NCBI RefSeq assembly: GCF_000482545.1
Contig: NZ_KI519454.1
Location: 2,578,954-2,642,953 of the forward strand
Length of the DNA stretch: 64,000 bases
Source of the DNA: Arthrobacter sp. 35W
GTDB lineage: Bacteria > Actinomycetota > Actinomycetes > Actinomycetales > Micrococcaceae
Reading direction: 5' to 3'
Shown piece by piece: positions 11,601 to 18,454 of this stretch. Made by a program: the position numbers and the translations under genes. The stretch's first letter is position 1. Every line of letters starts with the position of its first letter. The notes below the pieces were generated by a model. The model did no database searches. It was not told the origin of the DNA and saw only the letters and a program-made list of their open reading frames with translations.

Positions 11601-13544
11601 TGCCGTGGCGATCGGGTCCACGCCGGCCGGGTACTTCAGACCCAAGTCATAGAGGAAGAAGTCGCGCTTGTCGGCGGTTTCAATCTCGAAGGGGCGCTCG
11701 TCCAGCACCTCGATGCCCAAGTTGTGGAAGAAGGGCAGGATCTGGCTCAGGCTCTTCGGGTGCGCCATGTAGAGCTTTACCCGCGCATCCTGGCCTTCGC
11801 CCGTGGGGGCGCTTTCGGAGCCGTCGGCGGCGGGGATGTAGACGTGCATGCCCGGAGCGCAGCGGGTGATGCCGGCGGTGGCGTCCACAGCGACGGCGGC
11901 CTTGTACGCGGCGTCGAAGTCCTCAAAGCGGTGGATGTCCTCCAGCGCCTCCTCGACCTCGAAGATCACCCGGTAGCTGGGCGGGAATGCCTCGGCCCAC
12001 TTGGCCGCCAGCTTGTCCGCCTGCTCCATGCTGTGGTCCGCGCGCAGGACCTGGGCGATGCCCTCGGGCCAGGAGCGTGCGGCCATGACCAGGCGCTCCT
12101 CCAGCTCGGCTGCACTCACCGCTGTCGCATCGGAGCCCTTGGGCAGCCGGATGCGGAAGAAGAGGCGGGCCAGCGCGGATTCGCTCATCCTGGCTTCGAA
12201 GTCGATCGACACGGCCGCGAAGGTGCGGGTCAGCTCCTCCTCGATGCGGTGGCGGACGGCGGTGGTGTAGCGGTCTCGGGGGATGAAGACGAGGGCGGAC
12301 ATGAACCGGCCATACACATCCGGGCGCAGGAACAGGCGCGTGCGGCGGCGCTCCTGCAGGCGCAGAATGCCGTCTGCGGTGTCGATCAAATCCTGCACGT
12401 CGATCTGGAACAGCTCGTCGCGCGGGTAGGTCTCCAGCACGGCAAAGAGGTCCTTGCCGGAGTGCGAGTCCGGCGGGAACCCGAAGTGGCGCAGCACGGC
12501 GTCGATCTTTTCGCGCACGACGGGGATGTTGCGGACGGAGCCGGTGTAGACGGCCGAGGCGAACAGACCAATGAAGCGCTGCTCACCGTTGACATTGCCG
12601 GCGGCGTCGAAGGACTTGATGCCCACATAGTCCAGGTAGGCGGCGCGGTGGACGGTGGAGCGGGAGTTGGCCTTGGTGATGACCAGGGCGCTCTTCTCGC
12701 GCGCCTTGAGCCGCCCGGGCGTCGTCAGGTGCTGGATCTGGGCGTGGTTGGCGCCGTCGCGCAGCAGGCCAAGCCCGCTGCCCTCGCGGTTGACCAGCAC
12801 GTCCTCGCCGTTTTCGCGGACCAGATCGTATTCGCGGTAGCCCAGGAAGGTGAAGTTGCCGGCGTCCATCCAGTGCAGCAGGTCTTCGGCCTCGCGCAGG
12901 TTGGTGATGGTTTCGCCGGAGAGTACATTGCCCAGCAGTTCGGCGCGGCTCAGCGCCTTCTCCCGCATGGCAGGCCAGTCTTCGACGGCGGCACGGACAT
13001 CGCCGAGGATCTTGCAGAGCCCCTCGACCAGCGCCGCACCGGCATCGTCGCCGACGCGGTCGATCTCGACGGCGATCCAGGACTCCAGGTAGGTGGCGTT
13101 GTCCCCCGTGGCGACCAGATGGGAGATCGAGGGCATGGCGGCCGTGTCGCCGCTGGCGATGCCAACGTGGGCGGGGACTCGGGAGACCTTGACCAGCTGG
13201 TGGGTTTCACGGTTGCGGGTCACCACGAACATGGGGTGGATGACCAGGTGGATGGCCGCATTCTGGCGGACCAGTTCGGCGTTGACGGAGTCAACCAGAA
13301 AGGGCATGTCGTCGGTGGCAATGTACACCACGGAGCAGTCCTCTTCATTGAGGATCTCGACCTTGGCAAGACCTGCCGCGCGGTCGCCGGCCAGTTCAAG
13401 GTGGGCAGCGGCCCGGCCGTCCAGGACCTCCGGGCTGTAGACCGCGGCATCCTCGGCGGCCAGATGCTCGTAGTAGTCGGCTATGAATTGCTCCATAGCT
13501 GTGGGAGCCAGGGGGGAGTCAACAGTGTTGGAACCTGACGACAT
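8658..13544 (-). CDS. gdh: Large NAD-specific glutamate dehydrogenase (180-kDa class)
   Basis: This enzyme oxidatively deaminates glutamate to 2-oxoglutarate and ammonia with NAD, a main route of glutamate catabolism. At 1628 residues it has the length of the GDH180 class (M. tuberculosis Rv2476c, Streptomyces). The N-terminal half is the regulatory part, with ACT-like folds, as in mycobacterial GDH. The catalytic core includes PTGAKGGFFAKK near residue 853 and GVGDMSGDVFGNGML near 998. The start is ATG 13544, nine bases after GGAGG; a TTG at 13550 is only three bases from it. In mycobacteria a small FHA protein (GarA) inhibits this enzyme; none is visible here. The gene is monocistronic or loosely coupled to pdtaS. 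Confidence 0.96.
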   Translation of the reverse strand: MSSGSNTVDSPLAPTAMEQFIADYYEHLAAEDAAVYSPEVLDGRAAAHLELAGDRAAGLAKVEILNEEDCSVVYIATDDMPFLVDSVNAELVRQNAAIHLVIHPMFVVTRNRETHQLVKVSRVPAHVGIASGDTAAMPSISHLVATGDNATYLESWIAVEIDRVGDDAGAALVEGLCKILGDVRAAVEDWPAMREKALSRAELLGNVLSGETITNLREAEDLLHWMDAGNFTFLGYREYDLVRENGEDVLVNREGSGLGLLRDGANHAQIQHLTTPGRLKAREKSALVITKANSRSTVHRAAYLDYVGIKSFDAAGNVNGEQRFIGLFASAVYTGSVRNIPVVREKIDAVLRHFGFPPDSHSGKDLFAVLETYPRDELFQIDVQDLIDTADGILRLQERRRTRLFLRPDVYGRFMSALVFIPRDRYTTAVRHRIEEELTRTFAAVSIDFEARMSESALARLFFRIRLPKGSDATAVSAAELEERLVMAARSWPEGIAQVLRADHSMEQADKLAAKWAEAFPPSYRVIFEVEEALEDIHRFEDFDAAYKAAVAVDATAGITRCAPGMHVYIPAADGSESAPTGEGQDARVKLYMAHPKSLSQILPFFHNLGIEVLDERPFEIETADKRDFFLYDLGLKYPAGVDPIATAPLLTAAFGAAITGASESDAFDRLVLREGMQWRQIVILRSYAKYLRQMGNTNSYGFVSDTLLANADVTRALVELFEARFDPALDGETRAVRTADVRARLAAGLEQVPTLDADRVLRTLVNLVEASLRTNFFQFKDYLSVKLSPADIEGLPFPRPMFEIWVYSPRVEGVHLRFGKVARGGLRWSDRREDFRTEILGLVKAQTVKNAVIVPTGAKGGFFAKKLPNPAVDRAAWMAEGIESYKTFIRGLLDITDNLVTSAEGELLVPPAAVVRHDDDDSYLVVAADKGTASFSDIANSISAEYGFWLGDAFASGGSVGYDHKAMGITARGAWESVKRHFSEFDVDTQTEEFTAVGVGDMSGDVFGNGMLLSEHVRLVAAFDHRDIFLDPNPDAAVSFAERHRLFELPRSSWQDYDASLISAGGGVFPRSVKSIPITEPVRAALGLPEGTVKLSPPELLRAILLAPADLLYNGGIGTYIKASTETNAEVGDKANDGIRVDGRDLRVKVVGEGGNLGMTQRGRIEAALHGVILNTDAIDNSAGVDCSDHEVNIKIFVDRMVAAGKLDPAERAQFLGDMTEEVGALVLADNVEQNILLLNDRQRVVEWSPSYERFMDWLEVRADLKRDLEALPTTDTLHARLLSGQGLTSPELSVLAAYAKIELANALRDSDLADDPWFADTLRKYFPAQLAQRFDAELDTHPLRREIIATVVANDMINLGGITFAFRAMEESSATEAVIARAFVALREIFDLDSMSEALSALPPSFPTEHWCTIALDMRRLLDRAVRWLVTQGTGQRSIAEVVAQFKPVVASMGEHVGGLLQGEDLVRVQALRAKAEQWEVPEELGGRWAELFETFALLDVAKTASLINEPVGEVASVYYALYARYGVDNLLERITALPRNDRWQSLARAALRDDLYATVADMTASVLANTEAGGSAAERIEAWESQNAEQLERARTMFEEVNNLEEDDMASLSVALRLLRSIVRR

Positions 13545-13568
13545 GTACAAACGCCTCCGTCATAAATG

Positions 13569-13592
13569 AAAAAAGACCGCCTCATTGCGGTC
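13569..13592 (-). terminator. Intrinsic terminator of the SAF/CpaE-like operon
   Basis: On the minus strand, GACCGC, a 6-base loop and GCGGTC are followed by six T. It lies 13 bases past the cpaE-like stop and just upstream of the gdh ribosome site, so it ends the upstream operon before gdh. Confidence 0.9.
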
Positions 13593-13604
13593 CCATCAAC
13601 GAGC

Positions 13605-14978
13605 CTAGCCCTTATTCTTGGCCTTTGCTGTGGTCTTTGACACAGCGGTTCGGCGCGAACGCTGGACGGGTGCACAAACGACGCCGGCAATCGATTTGCG
13701 CAGTGCCGAATCGGGTGCCGCTTCAATGAGCAGCCTCCCGGAAAGCAGTGCCTTGTCCAGAACATCCCCATCCCAGGGCAGAAAATGTCCAATGGTCTGC
13801 TCCGGCCCAAACCGCTCCCATGCCGCCACCAGCGACCGCTCCCCCTGGCCGCCGAAGGCCGAGCGCCGCACCTTGTTCAGCAGCACCACCGTCTGGGCAG
13901 TGGTGCCGGCGGCCGCCAGATCGCCCACCGCGCGGATCAGGCGCGGAATCCCCACGGCATCGGCCGCGCCTACGGCAAAGATGGTGTCCGCGGCAGCCAG
14001 CACTGCCAGTGTGGCGCCGTTGCGGCGCGGCACCAGGGTGTCGTAGCTGAGCTCCTCATCGTTCTCCAGCGAGAACCCGCAGTCCACCACCGTCACCTGG
14101 GCAATCTCCCGGCAGACGGCAAGGACGCGCTCGACGGCGGCCGGCCGGAGTTCGGGCCAGCGGTCCGCCCGCGTCAGGCCGCTGAGCAGCCGGAGGCTGC
14201 CGCCGGCGAAGACCACCCGCTGGGCCACCTTTTCCAGCGTTGCCGCGGTGAGCGAGCCGGCATCGGCCAGCCGGCAGGCATGCGCCAGCGAGGCGGATTC
14301 ATCCAGCAATCCCAAACTGGCCGCCACGCTGGCGCCGTAGCTGTCGGCGTCGACAAGCACCACGCTCCGCCCCGATGCGGCAAGCTCCGCCGCCATGTTC
14401 ATGGCCACTGTGGTGCGCCCCGGCGCTCCCGTCGGGCCCCAGACGGCCACCACCGTGGGCCCGGAGCCCTCCGCCGCGGCCCGATGGCCGTCCTCGGCGG
14501 GGTCCTGGGCCAACGCCAGCGCGGCCGCCCGCCCGCCGTCGGCCGGGCCCGGATGGCCGACGGCGCCCACCGGGGCCTGCGCCGGCAAAGGCGCCGGACC
14601 GTGGGCATAGCCGCCGGGACTGGCATGGACCCCGGCCGCAGCCGCGGCACAGATCCGTGCAGCCAGAACCTCCGCGGGAGCCGCCGGACTGGCGACCACC
14701 ACGCCAAGGCCACTCAGGCGCGCGACCTCCCCAGGCTCCTGGGCAAGAGCCACCACTGCCACACCGACGGCGGCGAGCCGGTCGACAAGGGTGGCTGTGA
14801 GCTCCTGGGTATCGGCGGCGATGACAGCGGCCCTGGCCAAACCGCTCTGGCAGGCTGCCAGCAGTTCGGAGAGGGCCGCGCAGCGCCGCACCACCGTCAC
14901 CGGGCCATGCAGCCGTTCCAATCCTTCGACCAGGCCGGAGGGCCCATCGCCCACCGTGACCACCGCGACGCTGCTCAC
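13605..14978 (-). CDS. CpaE/TadZ-like MinD-family protein with altered P-loop
   Basis: This 457-residue protein has a receiver-like N-terminal domain (about 1-112), an Ala/Gly/Pro-rich linker (113-172) and a ParA/MinD-type ATPase domain (about 174-435). The phosphate loop at 181-190 reads GPTGAPGRTT, with arginine (R188) where the catalytic lysine is expected. VVLVDADSYG (207-216) is the usual following strand. CpaE/TadZ proteins place Flp/Tad pili and often have atypical ATP sites. It starts at a GTG overlapping the stop of a SAF/CpaB-like gene by 4 bp, so the pair is an operon. No CpaF ATPase, TadB/C or pilin gene lies here, so pilus assembly is uncertain. Confidence 0.75.
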   Translation of the reverse strand: MSSVAVVTVGDGPSGLVEGLERLHGPVTVVRRCAALSELLAACQSGLARAAVIAADTQELTATLVDRLAAVGVAVVALAQEPGEVARLSGLGVVVASPAAPAEVLAARICAAAAAGVHASPGGYAHGPAPLPAQAPVGAVGHPGPADGGRAAALALAQDPAEDGHRAAAEGSGPTVVAVWGPTGAPGRTTVAMNMAAELAASGRSVVLVDADSYGASVAASLGLLDESASLAHACRLADAGSLTAATLEKVAQRVVFAGGSLRLLSGLTRADRWPELRPAAVERVLAVCREIAQVTVVDCGFSLENDEELSYDTLVPRRNGATLAVLAAADTIFAVGAADAVGIPRLIRAVGDLAAAGTTAQTVVLLNKVRRSAFGGQGERSLVAAWERFGPEQTIGHFLPWDGDVLDKALLSGRLLIEAAPDSALRKSIAGVVCAPVQRSRRTAVSKTTAKAKNKG

Positions 14979-15616
14979 GGCGCACCCGCCGGGTTCCAGA
15001 CCACTGCCACCTTCGCCTTGTTGGCCAGGGCGCCGATGAGCTTGGGCATCTGGGCCTGTGAGACGAGCACATGCAATTGGGTGGATTTGGTCGCCCCGAG
15101 GGCCGTGGAGCCGGGGGCCAGCTGGGCAACCTCGACACCGGGGAGCATCAACTGCGGTTCCGCGTAGCCATTCTTGGCATCGGGCAAGGCCACCCAGACG
15201 TCCACCCGGGAGCCAACCACCACTTCCTTGGGCAGTGCCTCATCGATGGACAGTGCTGCGGGTTTGCGGTCCAGGGCATCGACGCGGCCCACGCTCGAGC
15301 GGGACACGAGTTCACCGGCCGGCACCAGCCGCACGGCCACCTGGTGGTCCGGCAGTTCCTCGTCCGCGCTGAAGTATGATCCCTCCAGATCCCCCAGCCG
15401 GACCTTGACCTTCACCAGCGCGGCTTCGGTCAACGGTTGGCCCACGTTCAATCCGTCGCGTGCGGCATAGACCTCGGTGGTCTTGTCCGATCCGCCGACC
15501 AGGGCCACCACCGAGGCAACGGAAGCGGCCACCAAAAGGATCCCCACCAGCAGCCGGGGATCCTTCCATGATGGCTTCTTCAACCGCGCGGCGGCCGTCT
15601 CTGCACCAAGGCTCAT
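14975..15616 (-). CDS. SAF-domain protein, CpaB/RcpC-like
   Basis: A 213-residue protein with a short cytosolic N-terminus, one membrane anchor (about 22-42, LLVGILLVAASVASVVALVG), then a SAF domain (about 48-112). The SAF region is followed by an RcpC/CpaB-like portion with VGSRVDVWVALPD. CpaB proteins sit in the envelope and help assemble Flp pili. A strong GGGGGAGGA ribosome site precedes ATG 15616. It is the first gene of a two-gene operon with the CpaE-like protein. SAF domains also occur in antifreeze-like and sialate enzymes, but the anchor and the CpaE-like partner favour the CpaB type. Confidence 0.78.
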   Translation of the reverse strand: MSLGAETAAARLKKPSWKDPRLLVGILLVAASVASVVALVGGSDKTTEVYAARDGLNVGQPLTEAALVKVKVRLGDLEGSYFSADEELPDHQVAVRLVPAGELVSRSSVGRVDALDRKPAALSIDEALPKEVVVGSRVDVWVALPDAKNGYAEPQLMLPGVEVAQLAPGSTALGATKSTQLHVLVSQAQMPKLIGALANKAKVAVVWNPAGAP

Positions 15617-15734
15617 GGGTCCTCCCCCGGAGTCAGCTCAGTGCGGCCGCCTCCTTGTGCGTCCGCGAACCCCAGTCTCAGACACGGCACGGCGGTTTGA
15701 AAAGAGGAGCCGGGGAATTGAACCCAAATTGTGG

Positions 15735-15776
15735 ACAATCCGGCCATGCCCCGGCATGGCTCGACGGTTGGATTGT
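15735..15776. promoter_or_regulatory. Nested dyads in the SAF operon / BldC-like intergenic
   Basis: ACAATCC and GGATTGT (15735-15741 and 15770-15776) enclose a second dyad, GCCATGCC-cc-GGCATGGC (15743-15760). The set lies between two divergent genes and about 45 bp upstream of the BldC-like regulator. An operator role, perhaps autoregulatory, is inferred from position and symmetry only. Confidence 0.35.
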
Positions 15777-15819
15777 GCATAACGGGGTCAAACGTGGGCA
15801 AAGGTGGGAGAATGGCACC

Positions 15820-16089
15820 ATGCCACGTTTCCTGACCCTTGCCGATGTTGCCGAACAGCTGCAGATTTCCGCTGCGGCCAGCTATGCCCTGGTCCGCAGC
15901 CGGGAGTTGGAGGCCATCCAAATCGGCGGCCGCGGGCAGTGGCGCGTGGAGGAATCCAAGTTCGAGGAATACATCAACCGCCGCTACGCCGCCACGGCCC
16001 GGCTCCTTGAGGGCGGGCAGGCCGGCCCCGGCGCGGAGGACGCACCCCAGGATGCGGCCACCCCGGCGGGACACAGCACCGAGCGCTAG
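15820..16089 (+). CDS. BldC/excisionase-like helix-turn-helix protein
   Basis: A small (89 residue) DNA-binding protein. Residues 4-52 (LTLADVAEQLQISAAASYALVRSR begins it at residue 5) form a MerR/excisionase-type winged helix: helix-turn-helix, then a wing with GGRGQWRVEESKFEEYI. BldC of Streptomyces has this form and binds direct repeats cooperatively. The last 30 residues are acidic and proline-rich and probably disordered. ATG 15820 follows GGGAG by nine bases. It is divergent from the SAF/CpaE-like operon and precedes the LysM and Rv3235-family genes. No integrase or recombination site is nearby, so it is not an excisionase of a mobile element. Confidence 0.82.
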   Translation: MPRFLTLADVAEQLQISAAASYALVRSRELEAIQIGGRGQWRVEESKFEEYINRRYAATARLLEGGQAGPGAEDAPQDAATPAGHSTER

Positions 16090-16116
16090 GAACGTGCCGG
16101 CGCCCGCCGGCGGCTC

Positions 16117-16689
16117 CTATTCGGAACTCCAGAACTCCGAGCTGAGGCTCACCACCGCCCGAAGCGCGATGGTGGTGTGCCCGGCGAAATTGCCGTGCCG
16201 CCGCCCGGGCCCGTCCAGCGTTTGGGCCAGGACCAGGTAGTCGGCCCCCACCGAGTCCACCACGCCGCGCCGGATCCGCCCCGGCCCATCGTCCGCCACC
16301 GTGTCCAGCGCCACGGTGGCCACGACACGGTTGCGGGCCAACTCCCGCAGCACTGACGCAAGACTGTGGCGGACGGTGCCGGGCCGCTTTGCCGCGCGGT
16401 GGAGCTCGCCATCAACCGCCACGACGGCGGCAAGGGGAACCAGCACGGACCTGAGGTTGCAGGACAACAGCACCCAGTCGTCCGCCGCGCCGGAGACGGT
16501 GCCGCGCCAGTGGCTGCCGCCACGCAGGGTGAGGCCGATGTCTGCCCCCACTGCGCCGCGCAGCAGGTCCGCCATGCCCAGCAGCGCAAATTCGGCGCGC
16601 ACCAGCTCGCCCACTTCGGCTTCCAGATCCAGAGCGGCCGCTGCGGCCAGCTGGCTGTCCATGTCCCCAAACAGTGCGTCCCATCGCAT
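16117..16689 (-). CDS. Conserved actinobacterial hypothetical protein
   Basis: A 190-residue protein beginning MRWDALFGDMDSQLAAA, a start shared by actinobacterial hypotheticals as I recall them. The N-terminal part is helical and acidic (to about residue 45). The rest is beta-rich, with alternating hydrophobic strands (DIGLTLRGG, WVLLSCNLRSVLVPLAAVVAVDG), which suggests a small barrel or Sm/SH3-like fold. No catalytic motif is seen. The ribosome site is weak; extension to 16839 would add 50 residues of arginine-rich sequence unlike the rest, so 16689 is preferred. It is divergent from the LysM gene. Confidence 0.6.
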   Translation of the reverse strand: MRWDALFGDMDSQLAAAAALDLEAEVGELVRAEFALLGMADLLRGAVGADIGLTLRGGSHWRGTVSGAADDWVLLSCNLRSVLVPLAAVVAVDGELHRAAKRPGTVRHSLASVLRELARNRVVATVALDTVADDGPGRIRRGVVDSVGADYLVLAQTLDGPGRRHGNFAGHTTIALRAVVSLSSEFWSSE

Positions 16690-16867
16690 GGGCACACAGT
16701 AGGTGTCACCAACGCGCCGGTCAAGGAACCTGGCGGCACCCCACGGTCCCCGCCGGAGCAGCCTCTCCGCTGCCAGCGGCCAGAACCCATCCTCCACAGC
16801 ACCCCGCCGCCTCTGGACAATGCCTTCAAGCGGGGTCAAACTGATTCAGAAATCATCAATTACCATC

Positions 16868-16886
16868 AAACGATGCTAAACGATGC
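16868..16886. repeat. Tandem 9-mer AAACGATGC with 10-bp period
   Basis: Two exact copies of AAACGATGC lie one helical turn apart, inside the most AT-rich stretch of the neighbourhood (about 16845-16895), 56 bp upstream of the LysM gene. Direct repeats with this period are a form bound by BldC-type regulators, one of which is encoded 0.8 kb away. The link is inference. Confidence 0.4.
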
Positions 16887-16941
16887 CAAAAGCTCCAGAG
16901 CCATCGAGCGCCCGGCACCGTTGACAGTCCAAGGAGCCGAG

Positions 16942-17724
16942 ATGGAACGACAGACCTCCGCCGATGCCGCAATGGCCGCAACGCTGCTCATCCTCGCCGG
17001 CGCCCTATCGTGGGCCGGCTTCACCTTGCTGGCACGCTGGTTGGCCCGCGGGGCCGGGGCCTCGTCCCTCGGTCTGGACGACGCCCTCGGCCTGATCGCC
17101 GCTGTGGCCGGGGCCGCCGCACTGCTGTGGTGGGTGGCCGGCGCGCTGGCAGCGCTGGCGTCGGCACTATTGGCCAGGCTCGGGCACCGCCGTCTCGCCA
17201 CAACGGTTGGCCGCTGCAGCCCCGCCTTCATGCGGCGTTTGGCGGCCGCCGTCCTGGGGGCATCCCTGCTGGGCGCACCGCTGGCCCAGGCCGCTCCCGG
17301 CGCGGCACCGCTGACGGCTCCCTTGTCGGCGCCGTGGGTGGGGCCGGGGTCCGGGCACCTGCCGTCCCAGACCGTCGAACCGGTCGACCCGCTGTGGCGG
17401 CCGCGGGCGCCCGTGGCCTCGCCGGGGCAGCTGGCATCGGAGCCCAGCCGGTCCAACCTCCAGACGGAACCCGGCAACGGCTCCACGGCCGGCCCGGCGG
17501 ACGGCTCCGATGGCAGCACCGGTGCCCGCCCAGGATCCGGCGCCACGGTGGTGGTGACAGCAGGGGATTCGCTGTGGACCATCGCCGCCCGGCATCTTGG
17601 CCCCCTCGCCAGCGATGCCGAGATCGCCCGGGCCTGGCCACAGTGGCACCAGGCCAACCGGGACGTCATCGGCGAGGATCCCAACCACATTCTTCCCGGC
17701 CAGGTGCTGGCCGCGCCGCGCTGA
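16942..17724 (+). CDS. LysM-domain membrane protein
   Basis: A 260-residue protein with three hydrophobic segments (about 13-34, 45-82 and 94-117), the last resembling a signal or anchor ending AQAAPG. A proline/glycine/serine-rich linker follows, then a C-terminal LysM domain (about 198-258, VTAGDSLWTIAARHLG through LPGQVL). LysM binds the glycan of peptidoglycan, so the C-terminus probably faces the wall. AAGGAG lies 5 bases before ATG 16942. It is followed by an Rv3235-family gene 109 bp downstream in the same direction, a pairing next to secA that I recall from related actinobacteria. Confidence 0.8.
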   Translation: MERQTSADAAMAATLLILAGALSWAGFTLLARWLARGAGASSLGLDDALGLIAAVAGAAALLWWVAGALAALASALLARLGHRRLATTVGRCSPAFMRRLAAAVLGASLLGAPLAQAAPGAAPLTAPLSAPWVGPGSGHLPSQTVEPVDPLWRPRAPVASPGQLASEPSRSNLQTEPGNGSTAGPADGSDGSTGARPGSGATVVVTAGDSLWTIAARHLGPLASDAEIARAWPQWHQANRDVIGEDPNHILPGQVLAAPR

Positions 17725-17833
17725 GCGGGCCGCGCCGGACACCGGGGCTCCAGCGAGCCAACCAGCTGCACAGCGCAGACCCCGCAAACCTCATCCGAAC
17801 CCGCACCGATCCGCCCCACCGAAGGAGAAGAAG

Positions 17834-18379
17834 ATGAATGCTTCCACAGCCCCCGCGGCCGCGGCCACCCCCATCCGGACCCGTCCCGCGCCAGTGGCCG
17901 ACGGCGGCGGGCTCGCTCCCGTCCTCCCGCTGCCCCAGCGGCTCCGCCCCGCCACAGCGGCCCCCGGCGCACAGTACTCCTCAGTGGCCGCCGTCGTCCT
18001 CGATCCGGCACGGGCCGAGGCGGTGCTGGTGAGGGAGATGGCCAAAAAGATCGGCCAGGCCTCGGTGGAGGTCTTGGCCGGCACCCGCCCGATCCAGCAG
18101 CTGGCCCGGTGGCTCGATGCGCGCTCCTTTGATGCCCTGCTGGTGCGGGCCACCCTGGTCCAGGCAGCGCAGCGCGCCGCCGACGCCGCTGCCGCCCACA
18201 ACAACGTCACAGTCCTGCACCACAATCCTCTGGTCCGCAGCGTGCACTGCTGCCCGGTGGCACCGGGCGTCTATGAATCCTCGCTGGTCATCGCCGAGCA
18301 CCACCGGGCCCGGGCCGTGGCCATGCGGCTGGAACAGTTCAAGGGCGCCTGGAAGGTGACGGCTTTGGAGATCGGCTGA
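17834..18379 (+). CDS. Rv3235-family protein
   Basis: A 181-residue soluble protein. The first 50 residues are proline/alanine-rich. The body is alpha/beta: a helix-rich part (residues 60-115, VREMAKKIGQASVEVLAGTR and LARWLDARSF), then strands ending in the conserved tail WKVTALEIG. Proteins of this family lie beside secA in mycobacteria (Rv3235 near Rv3240c) and have no assigned function. GGAG lies 9 bases before ATG 17834. It is convergent with secA across a strong terminator. A regulatory or SecA-linked role is only suggested by position. Confidence 0.75.
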   Translation: MNASTAPAAAATPIRTRPAPVADGGGLAPVLPLPQRLRPATAAPGAQYSSVAAVVLDPARAEAVLVREMAKKIGQASVEVLAGTRPIQQLARWLDARSFDALLVRATLVQAAQRAADAAAAHNNVTVLHHNPLVRSVHCCPVAPGVYESSLVIAEHHRARAVAMRLEQFKGAWKVTALEIG

Positions 18380-18394
18380 GCCCAGCCTTAAACA

Positions 18395-18428
18395 CCTGCG
18401 GCCCCACCATTGCTGGTGGGGCCGCAGG
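18395..18428. terminator. Bidirectional terminator between Rv3235-family gene and secA
   Basis: A perfect 15-bp stem CCTGCGGCCCCACCA with loop TTGC, between convergent genes. There is no strong T-run on either side, as is common in actinobacteria. Confidence 0.85.
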
Positions 18429-18454
18429 CACGTCCGGGCGTCCGGGGCCGGGTG

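Noticed and set aside
8214..13538. A 1774-codon open frame antisense to gdh
   Set aside because: Stop codons are rare in this frame because of GC-rich codon use of gdh; the translation is His/Gln/Gly-rich with no domain and no ribosome site, while the gdh frame matches a known family over its full length.
15820..16089. Excisionase of a mobile element
   Set aside because: The winged helix is excisionase-like, but there is no integrase or element boundary, and the setting next to secA-region genes fits a BldC-type chromosomal regulator.
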